64,000 nt of DNA from Saccharopolyspora rhizosphaerae (GCF_003931915.1 NZ_RSAA01000015.1:62001-126000); one strand, 5' to 3'; shown: positions 1 to 9,816, numbered from the stretch's first letter. The notes: generated from the letters alone by a model not told the origin. Translations and numbers: made by a program.

Positions 1-73
1 CCGACCCTGCCGGATGCACCACGATTGAGGTATAAAGTCCACCACTACCCGTCGGTAATAGCGGAGGTCGGCG

Positions 74-1726
74 ATGGCGCTGGACGCTGATGTGATCGTG
101 GTGGGAGCGGGCCTGGCAGGCCTGGTCGCCACCGCGGAACTGGCCGATGCCGGCCGTCGGGTGGTACTGCTCGACCAGGAGCCCGAAACCTCGCTGGGTG
201 GTCAGGCGCACTGGTCGTTCGGCGGGTTGTTCCTGGTCGACTCCCCGGAGCAGCGCAGGCTCGGCGTGCGCGACTCGCACGAGCTCGCCCTCCAGGACTG
301 GATGGGCACCGCCGCCTTCGACCGCGAGGAGGACCACTGGCCGCGCCGGTGGGCCGAGGCCTACGTCGACTTCGCCGCCGGCGAGAAGCGCGCCTGGCTG
401 ACCGCGCAGGGCGTGAAGTTCTTCCCGCTCGTGCAGTGGGCCGAACGCGGTGGCCACCTCGCCCGCGGCCACGGCAACTCCGTGCCGCGCTTCCACATCA
501 CCTGGGGCACCGGGCCCGGGGTGCTTGAGCCGTTCCTCCGGCGGGTGCGCGCGGCCGAGGCCAAGGGCCTCGTCGAGCTGCGGTTCCGGCACCGCGTCAC
601 CGAACTCGTGACCACCGGAGGCGCGGTCACCGGCGTGCGCGGCAAGGTGCTCGTCCCCAGCGACGCCGAACGCGGCCAGCCCACACCGCGCAAGTCCAAG
701 GGGAACTTCGAGCTCAGCTCGCAGGCGGTCGTCGTCACCTCCGGCGGCATCGGCGGGAACCTGCCGATGGTGCGCAAGAACTGGCCGAAACGCTTGGGCA
801 AACCGCCGAAGAACATGATCGCCGGCGTGCCCGACCACGTCGACGGGCGGATGCTCGAGGTGGTGGCCAAGACCGGTGGCCGGATCATCAACCCGGACCG
901 GATGTGGCACTACACCGAGGGAATCCGCAACTACGCGCCGGTGTGGACCAAGCACGGCATCCGCATATTGCCGGGTCCGAGCTCGCTGTGGCTGGACGCG
1001 AAGGGCAACCGGCTGCCGGCACCGCTGTTCCCGGGCTTCGACACCCTGGGAACGCTGGAGCACATCACGAGCACCGGCCACGACCACACGTGGTTCGTGC
1101 TCAACCGGAAGATCATCAGCCGCGAGTTCGCGCTGTCGGGTTCCGAGCAGAACCCCGACCTGACCGGCCGCAGCATCCGCCAGCTGCTGCAACGAGGCGG
1201 CGGAGCCACCCCCGGCCCGGTCATGGAGTTCGTGCGGCGTGGTGAGGACTTCGTCGTCCGCAACGACGTCGCCGCCCTGGCCGCGGGGATGAACGAGCTG
1301 GGCGACGGCCACATCGACGCCGCTCAGCTGGAGCGCACCATCGTCGAGCGGGACCGCCAGGTGGCCTCCGGACTCGGCAAGGACCTGCAGGTCAACGCGA
1401 TCCGGGCGGCACGCCGCTACGTGGTCGACCGGCTGATCCGGGTGGCCGAGCCGCACCGGCTGCTCGACCCGGCGGCCGGGCCGCTCGTCGCGGTGAAGCT
1501 CAACCTGTTGACCCGCAAGACCCTCGGCGGCCTGGAGACCGACCTGGACGGACGGGTGCTCAAGGACGGTGTCGAGCCGCTGGACGGGCTGTACGCGGCC
1601 GGAGAGGTCGCCGGCTTCGGCGGCGGCGGCGTGCACGGGTACCGCGCCCTCGAAGGCACCTTCCTGGGTGGCTGCCTGTTCTCCGGACGGCAGGCCGGAA
1701 GGGCCGCAGCAGCGGCGGTGGGCTGA
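74..1726 (+). CDS. FAD-binding dehydrogenase (KsdD/fumarate-reductase-like flavoprotein)
   Basis: A 550-residue flavoprotein. The N-terminus carries the dinucleotide-binding fold with VIVVGAGLAGLVATAEL at residues 7-23 (GxGxxG). The C-terminus carries the second FAD contact, GLYAAGEVAGFGGGGVHG, near residues 505-522. This arrangement and length fit the FAD-dependent 3-ketosteroid-dehydrogenase/fumarate-reductase superfamily, in particular the annotated group FAD-binding dehydrogenase; the substrate cannot be read from the sequence. ATG is preceded by GGAGGTC at a normal distance. A TATAAAG box lies about 40 bases upstream and may be part of its promoter. The gene stands alone and faces a small secreted-protein gene 13 bp after its stop. 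Confidence 0.88.
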   Translation: MALDADVIVVGAGLAGLVATAELADAGRRVVLLDQEPETSLGGQAHWSFGGLFLVDSPEQRRLGVRDSHELALQDWMGTAAFDREEDHWPRRWAEAYVDFAAGEKRAWLTAQGVKFFPLVQWAERGGHLARGHGNSVPRFHITWGTGPGVLEPFLRRVRAAEAKGLVELRFRHRVTELVTTGGAVTGVRGKVLVPSDAERGQPTPRKSKGNFELSSQAVVVTSGGIGGNLPMVRKNWPKRLGKPPKNMIAGVPDHVDGRMLEVVAKTGGRIINPDRMWHYTEGIRNYAPVWTKHGIRILPGPSSLWLDAKGNRLPAPLFPGFDTLGTLEHITSTGHDHTWFVLNRKIISREFALSGSEQNPDLTGRSIRQLLQRGGGATPGPVMEFVRRGEDFVVRNDVAALAAGMNELGDGHIDAAQLERTIVERDRQVASGLGKDLQVNAIRAARRYVVDRLIRVAEPHRLLDPAAGPLVAVKLNLLTRKTLGGLETDLDGRVLKDGVEPLDGLYAAGEVAGFGGGGVHGYRALEGTFLGGCLFSGRQAGRAAAAAVG

Positions 1727-1739
1727 GAACGAACGGGAA

Positions 1740-2102
1740 CTAGATGAAGCAGCCGCTCACGAAACCGCTCACGCGGCTGCGCTCATCGGTGATGTCGACC
1801 CATTGCGAAGATGTTCGACCGTCACCGCAGTCGATGCTTTCCCCTTCGACCCGGCGGTGGATCGTCGCTCTGTCGCCGGGATTTCCGATACCGCGCACCG
1901 ACGAGCTGGTGCGGGGTTCGGTGCGGATCCGGGTACCGAAGGCGAGGAAGTCGCCGGTGTCCTGCTCAGGGGCCGCGTGAGCGGCCTGGACCAGCGCGTT
2001 CCTGATTTCCAAGGCGATGGTCACGAGTTGGGTTCCGAGCCCCGAGATGGGGACGATCGCGGCCAGCGCCATGCCTAAAACGGCATTCCGAAGATTGCGC
2101 AT
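1740..2102 (-). CDS. small secreted protein, possible SH3-like domain
   Basis: A 120-residue protein with an N-terminal signal-like segment (MRNLRNAVLGMALAAIVPIS), then a short mature domain with two cysteines. The mature part contains GDRATIHRRVEGESIDCGDG and ends in GFVSGCFI, a layout reminiscent of small bacterial SH3-type secreted proteins of actinomycetes (inference, no clear family match). An upstream in-frame ATG (2114) exists, but a GGGGG motif sits five bases before the chosen ATG. It is convergent with the flavoprotein gene. Function unknown. Confidence 0.6.
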   Translation of the reverse strand: MRNLRNAVLGMALAAIVPISGLGTQLVTIALEIRNALVQAAHAAPEQDTGDFLAFGTRIRTEPRTSSSVRGIGNPGDRATIHRRVEGESIDCGDGRTSSQWVDITDERSRVSGFVSGCFI

Positions 2103-2336
2103 CACAACCCCCATGTGGCCCGCCAGGCGGTTCTCGACCGGATTTTCGGCGATGAGTTCTGCTGGTCGGGTCGGCTCCCAGTCTATTGACCAGAACCCGG
2201 CTCCAGCAGTGTCCGATCGGGTAAGGCGAATTCGTGCGGGCCACGCACGACACGCGGTGACGCACAGCGTTCGGCGAGTTCAGGAAAGCACTCGCGTGAG
2301 TGAGCGGCCGGGCAACATCGACCCGGTCCGCAACGA

Positions 2337-2378
2337 CGAAGGGCGCCGTGGGAACGACCGGTCCCACGGCGCCCTTCG
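2337..2378 (-). terminator. rho-independent-type hairpin after the symporter
   Basis: A perfect 17-bp inverted repeat (arms 2337-2353 and 2362-2378, 8-base loop) begins about 20 bases after the stop of the minus-strand symporter gene. There is no long T tract, as is common in high-GC actinomycetes. Confidence 0.8.
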
Positions 2379-2397
2379 AATCGGCGTTCTGCGTGCC

Positions 2398-3990
2398 TCA
2401 GCGGGTGCGAGAACCGATCCCGGTGAGGGAACGGACCTCCATCTCGGCCTGGCGTTCGACGTCCCCCTCGGGCTTGCCGATGAACGTGCCGATGGCGGCG
2501 AACAAGAACGAGATCGGGATCGAGACGATGCCCGGGTTCTTCAGCGGGAAGAGCGCGAAGTCCACGCTCGGGATGATCGAGTCCGACGATCCCGACACGA
2601 CCGGGGAGAAGATCACCAGCACCAAGCAGGAGATCAGACCGCTGTAGATGCCCCACAGCGTGCCGGTGGTGTTGAACCTCTTCCAGAACAGCGTGTACAG
2701 CAGCGTCGAGAGGTTGGCCGATGCGGCGAAGGCGAACGCCAGACCCACCAGGAACGCCACGTTCTGGCCGATCACCAGGATGCCGCCGATGATCGACGCG
2801 GCACCGATGACCAGCGCCGTCATGCGGGCGACCCACACCACGCGTTCGGAGTCGACGTCACCGTCGCGCACCACGCTCGCGTAGATGTCGTGCGCGAAGG
2901 AGGCCGATGCGGTCAGCGTCAGTCCTGCGACCACCGCGAGGATGGTGGCGAACGCGACCGCCGAGACGATGCCCAGCAGGACCGTGCCGCCGATCTCGTA
3001 GGCCAGCAGCGGTGCCGCGGAGTTCTCCGCACCCGGGGCGGCCAGGATCGCGTCGGTGCCCACCAGGGCGCTCGCGCCGTAGCCGATGATCAGCGTGCAG
3101 ATGTAGAAGGTCGCCATCGTCCAGGTCGCCCACACCACCGAGCGCCGCGCCTCGCGGGCGTTGGGCACGGTGTAGAAGCGCATCAGGACGTGCGGCAGAC
3201 CGCCCACACCCAGCACCAGCGCCAGGGACAGCGACAGGAAGTCCAACTTGGTGATGTCGGACTCGCCGTACTGGGCACCGGGAGCGAAGATCGCGCGGCC
3301 CTTGGGGTTGTTGTCGGAGGCGGCGGTCAGCAGGTCGGACATGCTGTAGCTGAACTTGCCCAGCAGGAAGATCGTGATCAGCACGGCGCTCAGCACGAGC
3401 AGGGCGGCCTTGATGATCTGCACCCAGGTGGTGCCCTTCATGCCGCCGACCAGCACGTAGACCATCATGACCGCGCCGACGCCGGCCATCACGAGCATCT
3501 GTCCGAAGTGACCGTGCACGTCGAGCAGCAGCGCCACCAGACCACCGGCACCGGCGATCTGGGCGATCATGTACATGATGGTGATGGCCAGGGTGGACGT
3601 CGCTGCGGCGGCCCGCACCGGACGCTGCTTCATCCGGAAGCTGAGCACGTCGCCCATGGTGAAGCGGCCGGTGTTGCGCGTGCGTTCGGCCAGCAGCAGC
3701 AGGTTGATCAGCCAGGCCACCAAGAAGCCGATGCTGTAGAGGAAGCCGTCGTAGCCGTAGATGGCGATCGCGCCGGCGATGCCGAGGAACGAGGCGGCCG
3801 ACAAGTAGTCACCGGACAGCGCCACGCCGTTCTGCACGCCGCTGAAGGCGCTGCCCGCGACGAAGTAGTCGCTGGCGGTTCCGCGGTTGCTCACGCGGTA
3901 GACGATGAACAACGTGATCAGCACGAACGCAGCGAAGACGCTGACGTTGGTGATGATGCTGTCCTCGGGGATGGAATTGGCGAGGTTCAT
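2398..3990 (-). CDS. sodium:solute symporter, acetate/monocarboxylate type (ActP/MctC-like)
   Basis: A 530-residue integral membrane protein of the SSS family with about 13 predicted membrane segments. Early segments contain ASDYFVAGSAFSGVQNG and ALSGDYLSAASFLGIAGA, and the middle has VYVLVGGMKGTTWVQIIKA; these are typical of ActP and MctC, which import acetate and other short monocarboxylates with sodium or protons. Its ATG overlaps the TGA of the preceding DUF485 gene by one base (TGATG), so the two are co-transcribed and probably translationally coupled. Such DUF485-symporter pairs are standard for this family (yjcH-actP). The exact substrate is inferred. Confidence 0.88.
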   Translation of the reverse strand: MNLANSIPEDSIITNVSVFAAFVLITLFIVYRVSNRGTASDYFVAGSAFSGVQNGVALSGDYLSAASFLGIAGAIAIYGYDGFLYSIGFLVAWLINLLLLAERTRNTGRFTMGDVLSFRMKQRPVRAAAATSTLAITIMYMIAQIAGAGGLVALLLDVHGHFGQMLVMAGVGAVMMVYVLVGGMKGTTWVQIIKAALLVLSAVLITIFLLGKFSYSMSDLLTAASDNNPKGRAIFAPGAQYGESDITKLDFLSLSLALVLGVGGLPHVLMRFYTVPNAREARRSVVWATWTMATFYICTLIIGYGASALVGTDAILAAPGAENSAAPLLAYEIGGTVLLGIVSAVAFATILAVVAGLTLTASASFAHDIYASVVRDGDVDSERVVWVARMTALVIGAASIIGGILVIGQNVAFLVGLAFAFAASANLSTLLYTLFWKRFNTTGTLWGIYSGLISCLVLVIFSPVVSGSSDSIIPSVDFALFPLKNPGIVSIPISFLFAAIGTFIGKPEGDVERQAEMEVRSLTGIGSRTR

Positions 3991-4403
3991 CAGTCGAGAT
4001 CTCCGGCCTGCTCACGGATGTCGTCGACGCGCGGGTCGACGTGGCGACGTGCGAACCGGACGTAGAGGGTCGTCAGTCCCACGGTGGTGACGAATTGCCC
4101 GACGCCCAGCAGCAACCCGACGTTGACCTCGCCGAAGACCGGCTCCGCCATGGCCTTCGGGAAGTACGCCGCGGCCACCACGTAGCCCACGTACCAGATC
4201 AGGAAAAACGCCGTGGCCGGAAATACGAACCAGTTGAGGCGACGGCGGAGGCTGCGGAATTCGGCGCTCTGCTGGATAGCGGTGAAATCGGGCCGGTCGT
4301 CGGTTGAGCGAACCGCGCTCTTCTCGATTCCGCCGAACGCCGCGCGTTGATTTCCGGGCTCGCGGGGGGAACCGCGCAGCGCGGATTGCGTTGCGTTGCT
4401 CAT
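3990..4403 (-). CDS. DUF485 membrane protein, symporter partner
   Basis: A 137-residue protein with a hydrophilic N-terminal tail and two membrane helices (FVFPATAFFLIWYVGYVVAAA, and GLLLGVGQFVTTVGLTTLYV). It is first in the operon with the acetate-type symporter, as YjcH is with ActP. The chosen ATG has AGGAAGG seven bases upstream; a longer reading frame upstream has no such site. It probably assists assembly or stability of the transporter, which is inference from gene context. Confidence 0.82.
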   Translation of the reverse strand: MSNATQSALRGSPREPGNQRAAFGGIEKSAVRSTDDRPDFTAIQQSAEFRSLRRRLNWFVFPATAFFLIWYVGYVVAAAYFPKAMAEPVFGEVNVGLLLGVGQFVTTVGLTTLYVRFARRHVDPRVDDIREQAGDLD

Positions 4404-5095
4404 GCATCCTTCCTGGACTTCAGGGGGTGTGCCGGCCGGGGCCGCCGAGCTGGCGGAGGCGGGCAATTCTTACCACTGTTCTACCTGTGTCGACACTGTG
4501 GGGCGCACCACCTCGGGGCCTCCATTTCACCCGTCTGAGCAGGCGTGGAGTCGAGGGGTCCCGTCAGGAGGGCAACGCTCGGTTACTGGTGGGTAAGATC
4601 AGGTCACGCGCCCGCGCATGCAAGATCGAAAGCCGCTGACCTGGTGTTACATCCTCTCGCGCGCGAGATACCAGGCCTCCTTTTGCTCCGAACGGGTGAA
4701 ATTGCGCGGAGCGCTCCCGAACTGATCGGACACTCGGCGTGATCTCGCCTGATTGGCGTAGCGCATTGCGAAAAAGCCCCCGGTGCTTTCGTCGCGGGCA
4801 GGGCATATAGTGCTTGGGCACTGAGAGGTAGTCGTGCGAACGGGAAGGGTCACGGTTCGATACCAGTGTCCGGAATGTGCCGGCCGGGCAAGCCATCGGT
4901 AACGCTGAGTGTCGACAAGAACTCGAAGTCGTGGAGTCCCGCGTTGGTCCCCCGGCGTCAGACCCGCCCCGCACACCCGCCTCCCACCCCTGACCACCAG
5001 CACGACGATTGCGGGACCGCACGCATGCGCCGTTCGCCTACGCATAGTTCGACACGCCTGCTTGACCAGCGCGGAGACGCCCGAGGGGTGCGCCC
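4404..5095. other. intergenic region upstream of the conservon
   Basis: About 690 bases between two diverging operons. I see no convincing gene; the open frames here lack ribosome sites and have poor composition. It presumably carries the promoters of both the DUF485-symporter operon and the conservon, and a long leader for the latter. Confidence 0.5.
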
Positions 5096-8000
5096 GTGAG
5101 CGGGGACCGGCGGTTCGCCGGCTTGCTGCAGTGGCGCAACTGGTCGCTGCCCACGAAGCTGGCCGCCGTCGTCCTGGTGCCCGTCATCTTCGCGATCACG
5201 CTCGGTGTTGGCCAGATCCAGTGGCAGGTCGAGCAGGCCGACGAGTACCGCCGTGTTGCCCAGGTGCTCGACGCCGAGAAGCAGCTGGAACCGCTGACCA
5301 GCGGACTGCAGCTGGAGCGCAACCGCGCCGTGGAGAGCCTGGTCGGCGATGGTGAGGCCGGCCGCTTCACCGAGCAGGTCGCTGCCACCGACAAGGCCGC
5401 CGAGAACCTCCGCAGCGTTGTCGCCGACAGCGACATCCACACCGACGTCGTCCAGGAGCGCTACACCGAGACCCGCAAGGCGCTGGACGCGCTGGGTGCG
5501 GTCCGGGCCGGTGTGCAGGCCGACCGGGTGGCCCCGATGCAGGCCATCGGCGCCTACAGCCAGGCCGTGCGCGCCGCGCTCGCCCTGGACCGCGCGCTGA
5601 CCACCAGCGTCGCCGACCCGCGGATCTCCAGCACCTCGGCTGCGCTCACCGACCTGCTCGGGCTGTCCGAAGAGGTCCGGCTGCAGCAGTCGCTGGTCCT
5701 CTCCGGCCTCAGCGACGGCTCGCTGGAGGCGGACGCGCTCGAGGCGCTGTCCGGTTCGCGAGCCCGACTCCTCTCGAAGATCAACGACGCCAGCGCCGGT
5801 GTGGCCAAGCACTGGCAGCAGCGCCTTCAGCAACAACTCCAGTTGCCGGCGATCGTGCAGCGCAACCAGTTGCTCGCCTCGGTCATCATGGAGAGCACGG
5901 ACAACAAGTCCAGCGGTAGCTACTCCGTGAACCGCGAGGCCTGGAACACCACCAGCGACGGCTCCGCGTCCACCATCGAGGCCGGTCGTGACGAGCTGGC
6001 CACCGAGGTCCGCACCATCGCGCAGGAGCTGGCCGACGACGCCAGCGACAGCGCCGGGTGGGACTCGGTGATGCTGATGGCCTCGCTGATCGCCGCGGCC
6101 GGCGTGATCATCATGATCACCCGCCAGCTGCTCAGTTCGCTGCGCGAGCTGCGGATCGGCGCGCTGGACGCGGCCGAGTACGACCTGCCGGAGGCGGTGA
6201 CCGCCGTCCGCAAGGGCAAGGGCTCTGAAGCCGAGGTGCCACCGCTGCCGGTCTCCACCACCGAAGAGGTCGGCCAGGTGGCGCGGGCCTTCGACGAGGT
6301 CAACCGGCAGGCGCTGCGCCTGGCGGTCGAGCAGGCCGACCTGCGCCGCGGCTACAGCGACGCCTTCGTCAGCGTCTCCCGCCGCAGCCAGGCGCTGCTG
6401 GAGCGCCAGCTGCGCCTGTTCGAGGAGCTGGAGCAGGACGAGGAAGATCCCGACCAGCTGTCCCGGTTGTTCCAGCTGGACAACCTCGCGACCCGGATGC
6501 GCCGGAACAACGAGAACCTCATGGTCCTCTCCGGCAGTGACCTGGCTCGGCGTTTCACCCAGCCCACCGAGCTCGCCGACGTGCTGCGCTCGGCGGTCTC
6601 GGAGATCGAGCAGTACCCGCGGATCGCGGTGCAGCCGACCCCGTCGGTGAAGCTGCGCGGCAACACCGCCAGCGACCTGGTGCGACTGACCGCCGAGCTG
6701 ATGGACAACGGCGCGAACTTCTCCGCGCCGGACACCGTCGTGACGGTCTCGAGCTACCAGTCCGGGGACGGCACGGTCGTCATCGACGTGCTGGACAACG
6801 GCATCGGCATGGGCGACGAGGACCTGGCCGAGGCCAACGAGCGGCTGGCCCGCGTCGCCGAGGACGACATCTCGACCTCGCGCCGGATGGGCTTGTTCGT
6901 GGCCGGCCGGTTGGCCGCGCGGCACGGCATCAGCGTCGAGCTGCACGGCGGACCCGACGTCGAAGGGGTGCGCGCCACCGTGCTGGTGCCCGCCGAGCAC
7001 GTCGTCTCCTCCGAGCACGGTCCGTCGCAGGTGCCGCCGCCGTCCGCCCAGCCCGGGCAGGTCAACGGGCACTCGCTGCCCGGCATGCAGTCGGGCACGT
7101 TCCCGGGGGCCGGCTCGCCGCTGCCGCAACGGGTGCCGGACCAGCACCGGCCGGACGACAGCGGCTGGCAGACCCACGAACCGTCCTTCGCCCAGGACTT
7201 CGGCGCCCAGAGCTTCGGAGCCCAGGGCTTCGGGGTGCAGGACCACGGCGCGCAGGACTACGAGCAGTACGACAACTCCGACGAGCCGACCAGCCTGTTC
7301 GAGCCGCTCTTCCCGAACGAGCAGGCCGAGAGCTCCGGTTTCGAGGCGTCGAGCTTCTTCGAGCCGGCAGGCGGTGGTCAGGCCAACGACTTCTTCACGC
7401 CCGCGGGAGGCGGGGAGTCCTCGGCCGGCAGCTTCTTCGACTCGTCGCAGGACCACGGTGAGGAAGCCGAGGAGCCGGCTCCCGAGCCGGTCGGCAACGA
7501 CCTCGCCGGGCAGTGGTTCATGCCCGCCTCCTCCGACCCGATCTCGGAGACCGGCGAGTTCCGCTGGCCGGAGACCAAGGACGGCGACTCCGCGCTGTTC
7601 ACCTCGAGCGCGTCGGAGGAGGGCGACGACGAGCCGCAGCTGACCCCCTCGGGTCTTCCGCAGCGCAAGCCGCGGAACATGGCAGCGTCCGAGTCCGCCG
7701 AAGAGGCCCCGAAGGGCCGCAGTCCGGAAGACATCAGCAAGCAGCTCGCGCACAACGGCGTCCAGTTCGGGCGGACCGACCCGGAAACGGCCCACAAGCC
7801 GTGGCCGCCGGACCCGTCGGAGCAGGAGCCCGAGCTGCCCGAGCCCAAGCCGTGGATCCCGCAGACTCCGGAGGCCGAGGCCTGGGACTTCGCCGCGGAC
7901 AAGGCCCGTGAGGCCGCCGAAGCCGCGGCGAACCCGCAGGAGACCTCCTTCACCAGTGCCGGTCTTCCGCGCCGCAAGCCGAAGGCCAACCTGGTGCCGG

Positions 8001-8137
8001 GGAGCGTGTCCAGCCAGTCTCAGCAACCGAGTCAGCCGCGGCGCCTCCCGCGCGATCCGAACGCGTTGCGCAGCAGGCTGTCCGACTTCCAGGGTGGCGT
8101 CAGCCGAGGCCGGCACCGGATGACCGACGAGGGCTGA
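5096..8137 (+). CDS. cvnA: conservon sensor kinase CvnA, nitrate/nitrite-sensing (NIT) domain
   Basis: A 1013-residue membrane sensor kinase. A transmembrane helix near residues 22-40 (LAAVVLVPVIFAITLGVG) and another near 322-342 (VMLMASLIAAAGVIIMITRQ) enclose a helical extracellular NIT-type domain. A HAMP-like linker follows, then an ATPase domain with LMDNGANFSAPDT and DNGIGMGDEDL. The last 350 residues are a low-complexity tail rich in Pro, Gly, Gln and Glu. The site where related kinases usually read LDHLATRMRR has Asn463 here, so classical His phosphorylation is doubtful. GTG start. It heads the cvnABCD operon, a signalling set that assembles with a roadblock protein, a DUF742 protein and a small GTPase at the membrane. 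Confidence 0.9.
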   Translation: MSGDRRFAGLLQWRNWSLPTKLAAVVLVPVIFAITLGVGQIQWQVEQADEYRRVAQVLDAEKQLEPLTSGLQLERNRAVESLVGDGEAGRFTEQVAATDKAAENLRSVVADSDIHTDVVQERYTETRKALDALGAVRAGVQADRVAPMQAIGAYSQAVRAALALDRALTTSVADPRISSTSAALTDLLGLSEEVRLQQSLVLSGLSDGSLEADALEALSGSRARLLSKINDASAGVAKHWQQRLQQQLQLPAIVQRNQLLASVIMESTDNKSSGSYSVNREAWNTTSDGSASTIEAGRDELATEVRTIAQELADDASDSAGWDSVMLMASLIAAAGVIIMITRQLLSSLRELRIGALDAAEYDLPEAVTAVRKGKGSEAEVPPLPVSTTEEVGQVARAFDEVNRQALRLAVEQADLRRGYSDAFVSVSRRSQALLERQLRLFEELEQDEEDPDQLSRLFQLDNLATRMRRNNENLMVLSGSDLARRFTQPTELADVLRSAVSEIEQYPRIAVQPTPSVKLRGNTASDLVRLTAELMDNGANFSAPDTVVTVSSYQSGDGTVVIDVLDNGIGMGDEDLAEANERLARVAEDDISTSRRMGLFVAGRLAARHGISVELHGGPDVEGVRATVLVPAEHVVSSEHGPSQVPPPSAQPGQVNGHSLPGMQSGTFPGAGSPLPQRVPDQHRPDDSGWQTHEPSFAQDFGAQSFGAQGFGVQDHGAQDYEQYDNSDEPTSLFEPLFPNEQAESSGFEASSFFEPAGGGQANDFFTPAGGGESSAGSFFDSSQDHGEEAEEPAPEPVGNDLAGQWFMPASSDPISETGEFRWPETKDGDSALFTSSASEEGDDEPQLTPSGLPQRKPRNMAASESAEEAPKGRSPEDISKQLAHNGVQFGRTDPETAHKPWPPDPSEQEPELPEPKPWIPQTPEAEAWDFAADKAREAAEAAANPQETSFTSAGLPRRKPKANLVPGSVSSQSQQPSQPRRLPRDPNALRSRLSDFQGGVSRGRHRMTDEG

Positions 8138-8193
8138 GTGGTGTACACACTCGAGAAGACGCGTGATCATCTCGGCAACGAACAGGAGGTTGC

Positions 8194-8631
8194 ATGAGCG
8201 CACAGACTATTTCCCGCAGGTTCGGCTGGCTGATCACGGACTTCACCGAACGTGTGCAGGGCGTTGCGCACGCGATCGTGGTCTCGGCCGATGGCCTGGT
8301 CCTGACCGCGTCGGCGACGCTGCCCAGGGACCGCGCCGACCAGCTCGCGGCTGTGGCCTCCGGACTGCTGAGCCTCACGCAGGGTTCCGCGAAGTGCTTC
8401 GAGGCCGGCCGGGTCGTGCAGACGATCGTGGAGATGGACCGGGGCACCTTGCTGCAGATGGGCATCAGCGATGGTTCCTGCCTGACCGTGCTCGCTGCTC
8501 CGCAGTGCGACATGGGTCTGGTCGCGTACGAGATGACGATGCTCGTCGAGCGCGTCGGCCAGATGCTCACCCCGGAGATCCGCACGCAGTTGCAGAACAG
8601 CGCCAACGCCGTGTCGGGCCAACTGGTGTGA
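8194..8631 (+). CDS. cvnB: conservon roadblock/LC7 protein CvnB
   Basis: A 145-residue roadblock/LC7-domain protein starting after a strong AGGAGG site. It shows the family features FGWLITDFTERVQGVAHAIV and DGLVLTASATLP. Such proteins resemble MglB and act as partners or GTPase-activating factors for small Ras-like GTPases. It lies 56 bp after cvnA and 7 bp before cvnC, in one operon with the cvnD GTPase, its expected partner. Confidence 0.92.
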   Translation: MSAQTISRRFGWLITDFTERVQGVAHAIVVSADGLVLTASATLPRDRADQLAAVASGLLSLTQGSAKCFEAGRVVQTIVEMDRGTLLQMGISDGSCLTVLAAPQCDMGLVAYEMTMLVERVGQMLTPEIRTQLQNSANAVSGQLV

Positions 8632-8638
8632 GGACGCG

Positions 8639-9196
8639 ATGAGCAGACGCTCGGATTACCCACGACGGGATCGAAGACGACAGAACTCCGGCGACGACAG
8701 CTTCGCCGACGTCGTCAACGCGTTCACGTTCGGCGCCAAGCCCAAGCGCGACAAGCGCGAGGAGCGGTCGGAGCCGGAAGCGCCGCCGCAGGACCGCGAG
8801 CTGGACCAGCGCGCCAGGACGGTGTCCCAGGACCCGGCCGAGGCCGCGTCCGAGGTTCCGGTGGCGTCCAGCATCCGGTCCTACACCTGGACCGGCGGCC
8901 GGACGAAGTCGAACCACGAACTGGCCATCGAAACCCTGGTTTCGGTCGGCGAGAACTACCGACCCGGCGCACCGGTCCGGCTGGAGCACCAGTCGATCGC
9001 CGAGCTGTGCCAGCAACCGCGTTCGGTGGCCGAGGTGGGTGCTCTGCTGTCGGTGCCGATCGGGGTCGCACGCGTGCTGCTGGCCGACATGGCCGAACTC
9101 GGGTTGATCACCGTGCACAACACGGTCAGCGAAAGCGGTAGCGCACCACACATGCTGTTGATGGAAAGGGTTTTGAGTGGACTCCGTCGGCTATAG
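8639..9196 (+). CDS. cvnC: conservon DUF742 protein CvnC
   Basis: A 185-residue DUF742 protein. The N-terminal half is charged and probably disordered. The C-terminal half is a winged-helix-like domain with SIAELCQQPRSVAEVGALLS, IGVARVLLADMAELGLI and a short tail. It overlaps the start of cvnD by 20 bp, which suggests translational coupling. It is the third conservon member and probably links the kinase and GTPase modules; no DNA-binding role is established. Confidence 0.9.
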   Translation: MSRRSDYPRRDRRRQNSGDDSFADVVNAFTFGAKPKRDKREERSEPEAPPQDRELDQRARTVSQDPAEAASEVPVASSIRSYTWTGGRTKSNHELAIETLVSVGENYRPGAPVRLEHQSIAELCQQPRSVAEVGALLSVPIGVARVLLADMAELGLITVHNTVSESGSAPHMLLMERVLSGLRRL

Positions 9197-9803
9197 CGCA
9201 CCCCAGCCCGGCACCGTGCCGGAGGCTGCCAACCGGGGTGGCACCAGCTCGACGTCGGCGAAGATCGTCGTCGCGGGCGGGTTCGGTGTGGGCAAAACGA
9301 CGTTCGTCGGTTCGGTCTCGGAAATCGTCCCGCTGACCACCGAGGCGGTCATGACGGAGGCGTCCCAGGGCGTCGACAACCTCGACGCCACTCCGAACAA
9401 GACCACCACGACCGTGGCGATGGACTTCGGTCGCATCTCGCTGGCGTCGGACCTGATCCTCTACCTGTTCGGCACGCCCGGGCAGCAGCGGTTCTGGTTC
9501 ATGTGGGACGACCTCGTCAAGGGCGCCATCGGCGCGGTCGTGCTGGTCGACACCCGCCGGCTGGCGGACTCGTTCTCGGCGATCGACTTCTTCGAGGACC
9601 GCGGCCTGCCGTACCTGGTGGGCGTGAACATGTTCGACGGCGAGATGCTGCACTCGCTCGAGCAGGTGCGGGAAGCGATGGCGGTCGGCCCGGACGTGCC
9701 GATCGGTCCGGTGGACGCGCGGGACCGGGAATCCACCAAGCGCACGCTGATCGCGCTGGTCGAGCACGCCATGAAGCACTGGACTCAGCGCCAGGCGATG
9801 TGA
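9177..9803 (+). CDS. cvnD: conservon small GTPase CvnD
   Basis: A 208-residue Ras-like GTPase. The P-loop GGFGVGKT is at residues 34-41 and a G3-like LFGTPGQQRFWFMW follows in the middle. GVNMFDGE and VDARDRES near the end take the place of the usual base-specificity motifs. The GTG start lies inside cvnC. Together with CvnB (roadblock) it forms the switch of the conservon, which in Streptomyces influences development and secondary metabolism; the signal here is unknown. Confidence 0.92.
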   Translation: MDSVGYSAPQPGTVPEAANRGGTSSTSAKIVVAGGFGVGKTTFVGSVSEIVPLTTEAVMTEASQGVDNLDATPNKTTTTVAMDFGRISLASDLILYLFGTPGQQRFWFMWDDLVKGAIGAVVLVDTRRLADSFSAIDFFEDRGLPYLVGVNMFDGEMLHSLEQVREAMAVGPDVPIGPVDARDRESTKRTLIALVEHAMKHWTQRQAM

Positions 9804-9816
9804 CTTCGCGGGTACG

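Noticed and set aside
2017-4065. Long plus-strand open frame opposite the symporter
   Set aside because: Typical high-GC shadow of the symporter gene, His/Arg/Asp-rich and without a domain.
4958-8203. 1081-codon minus-strand frame opposite cvnA
   Set aside because: Shadow of the kinase gene; composition dominated by Arg, Gly, Leu and Val.
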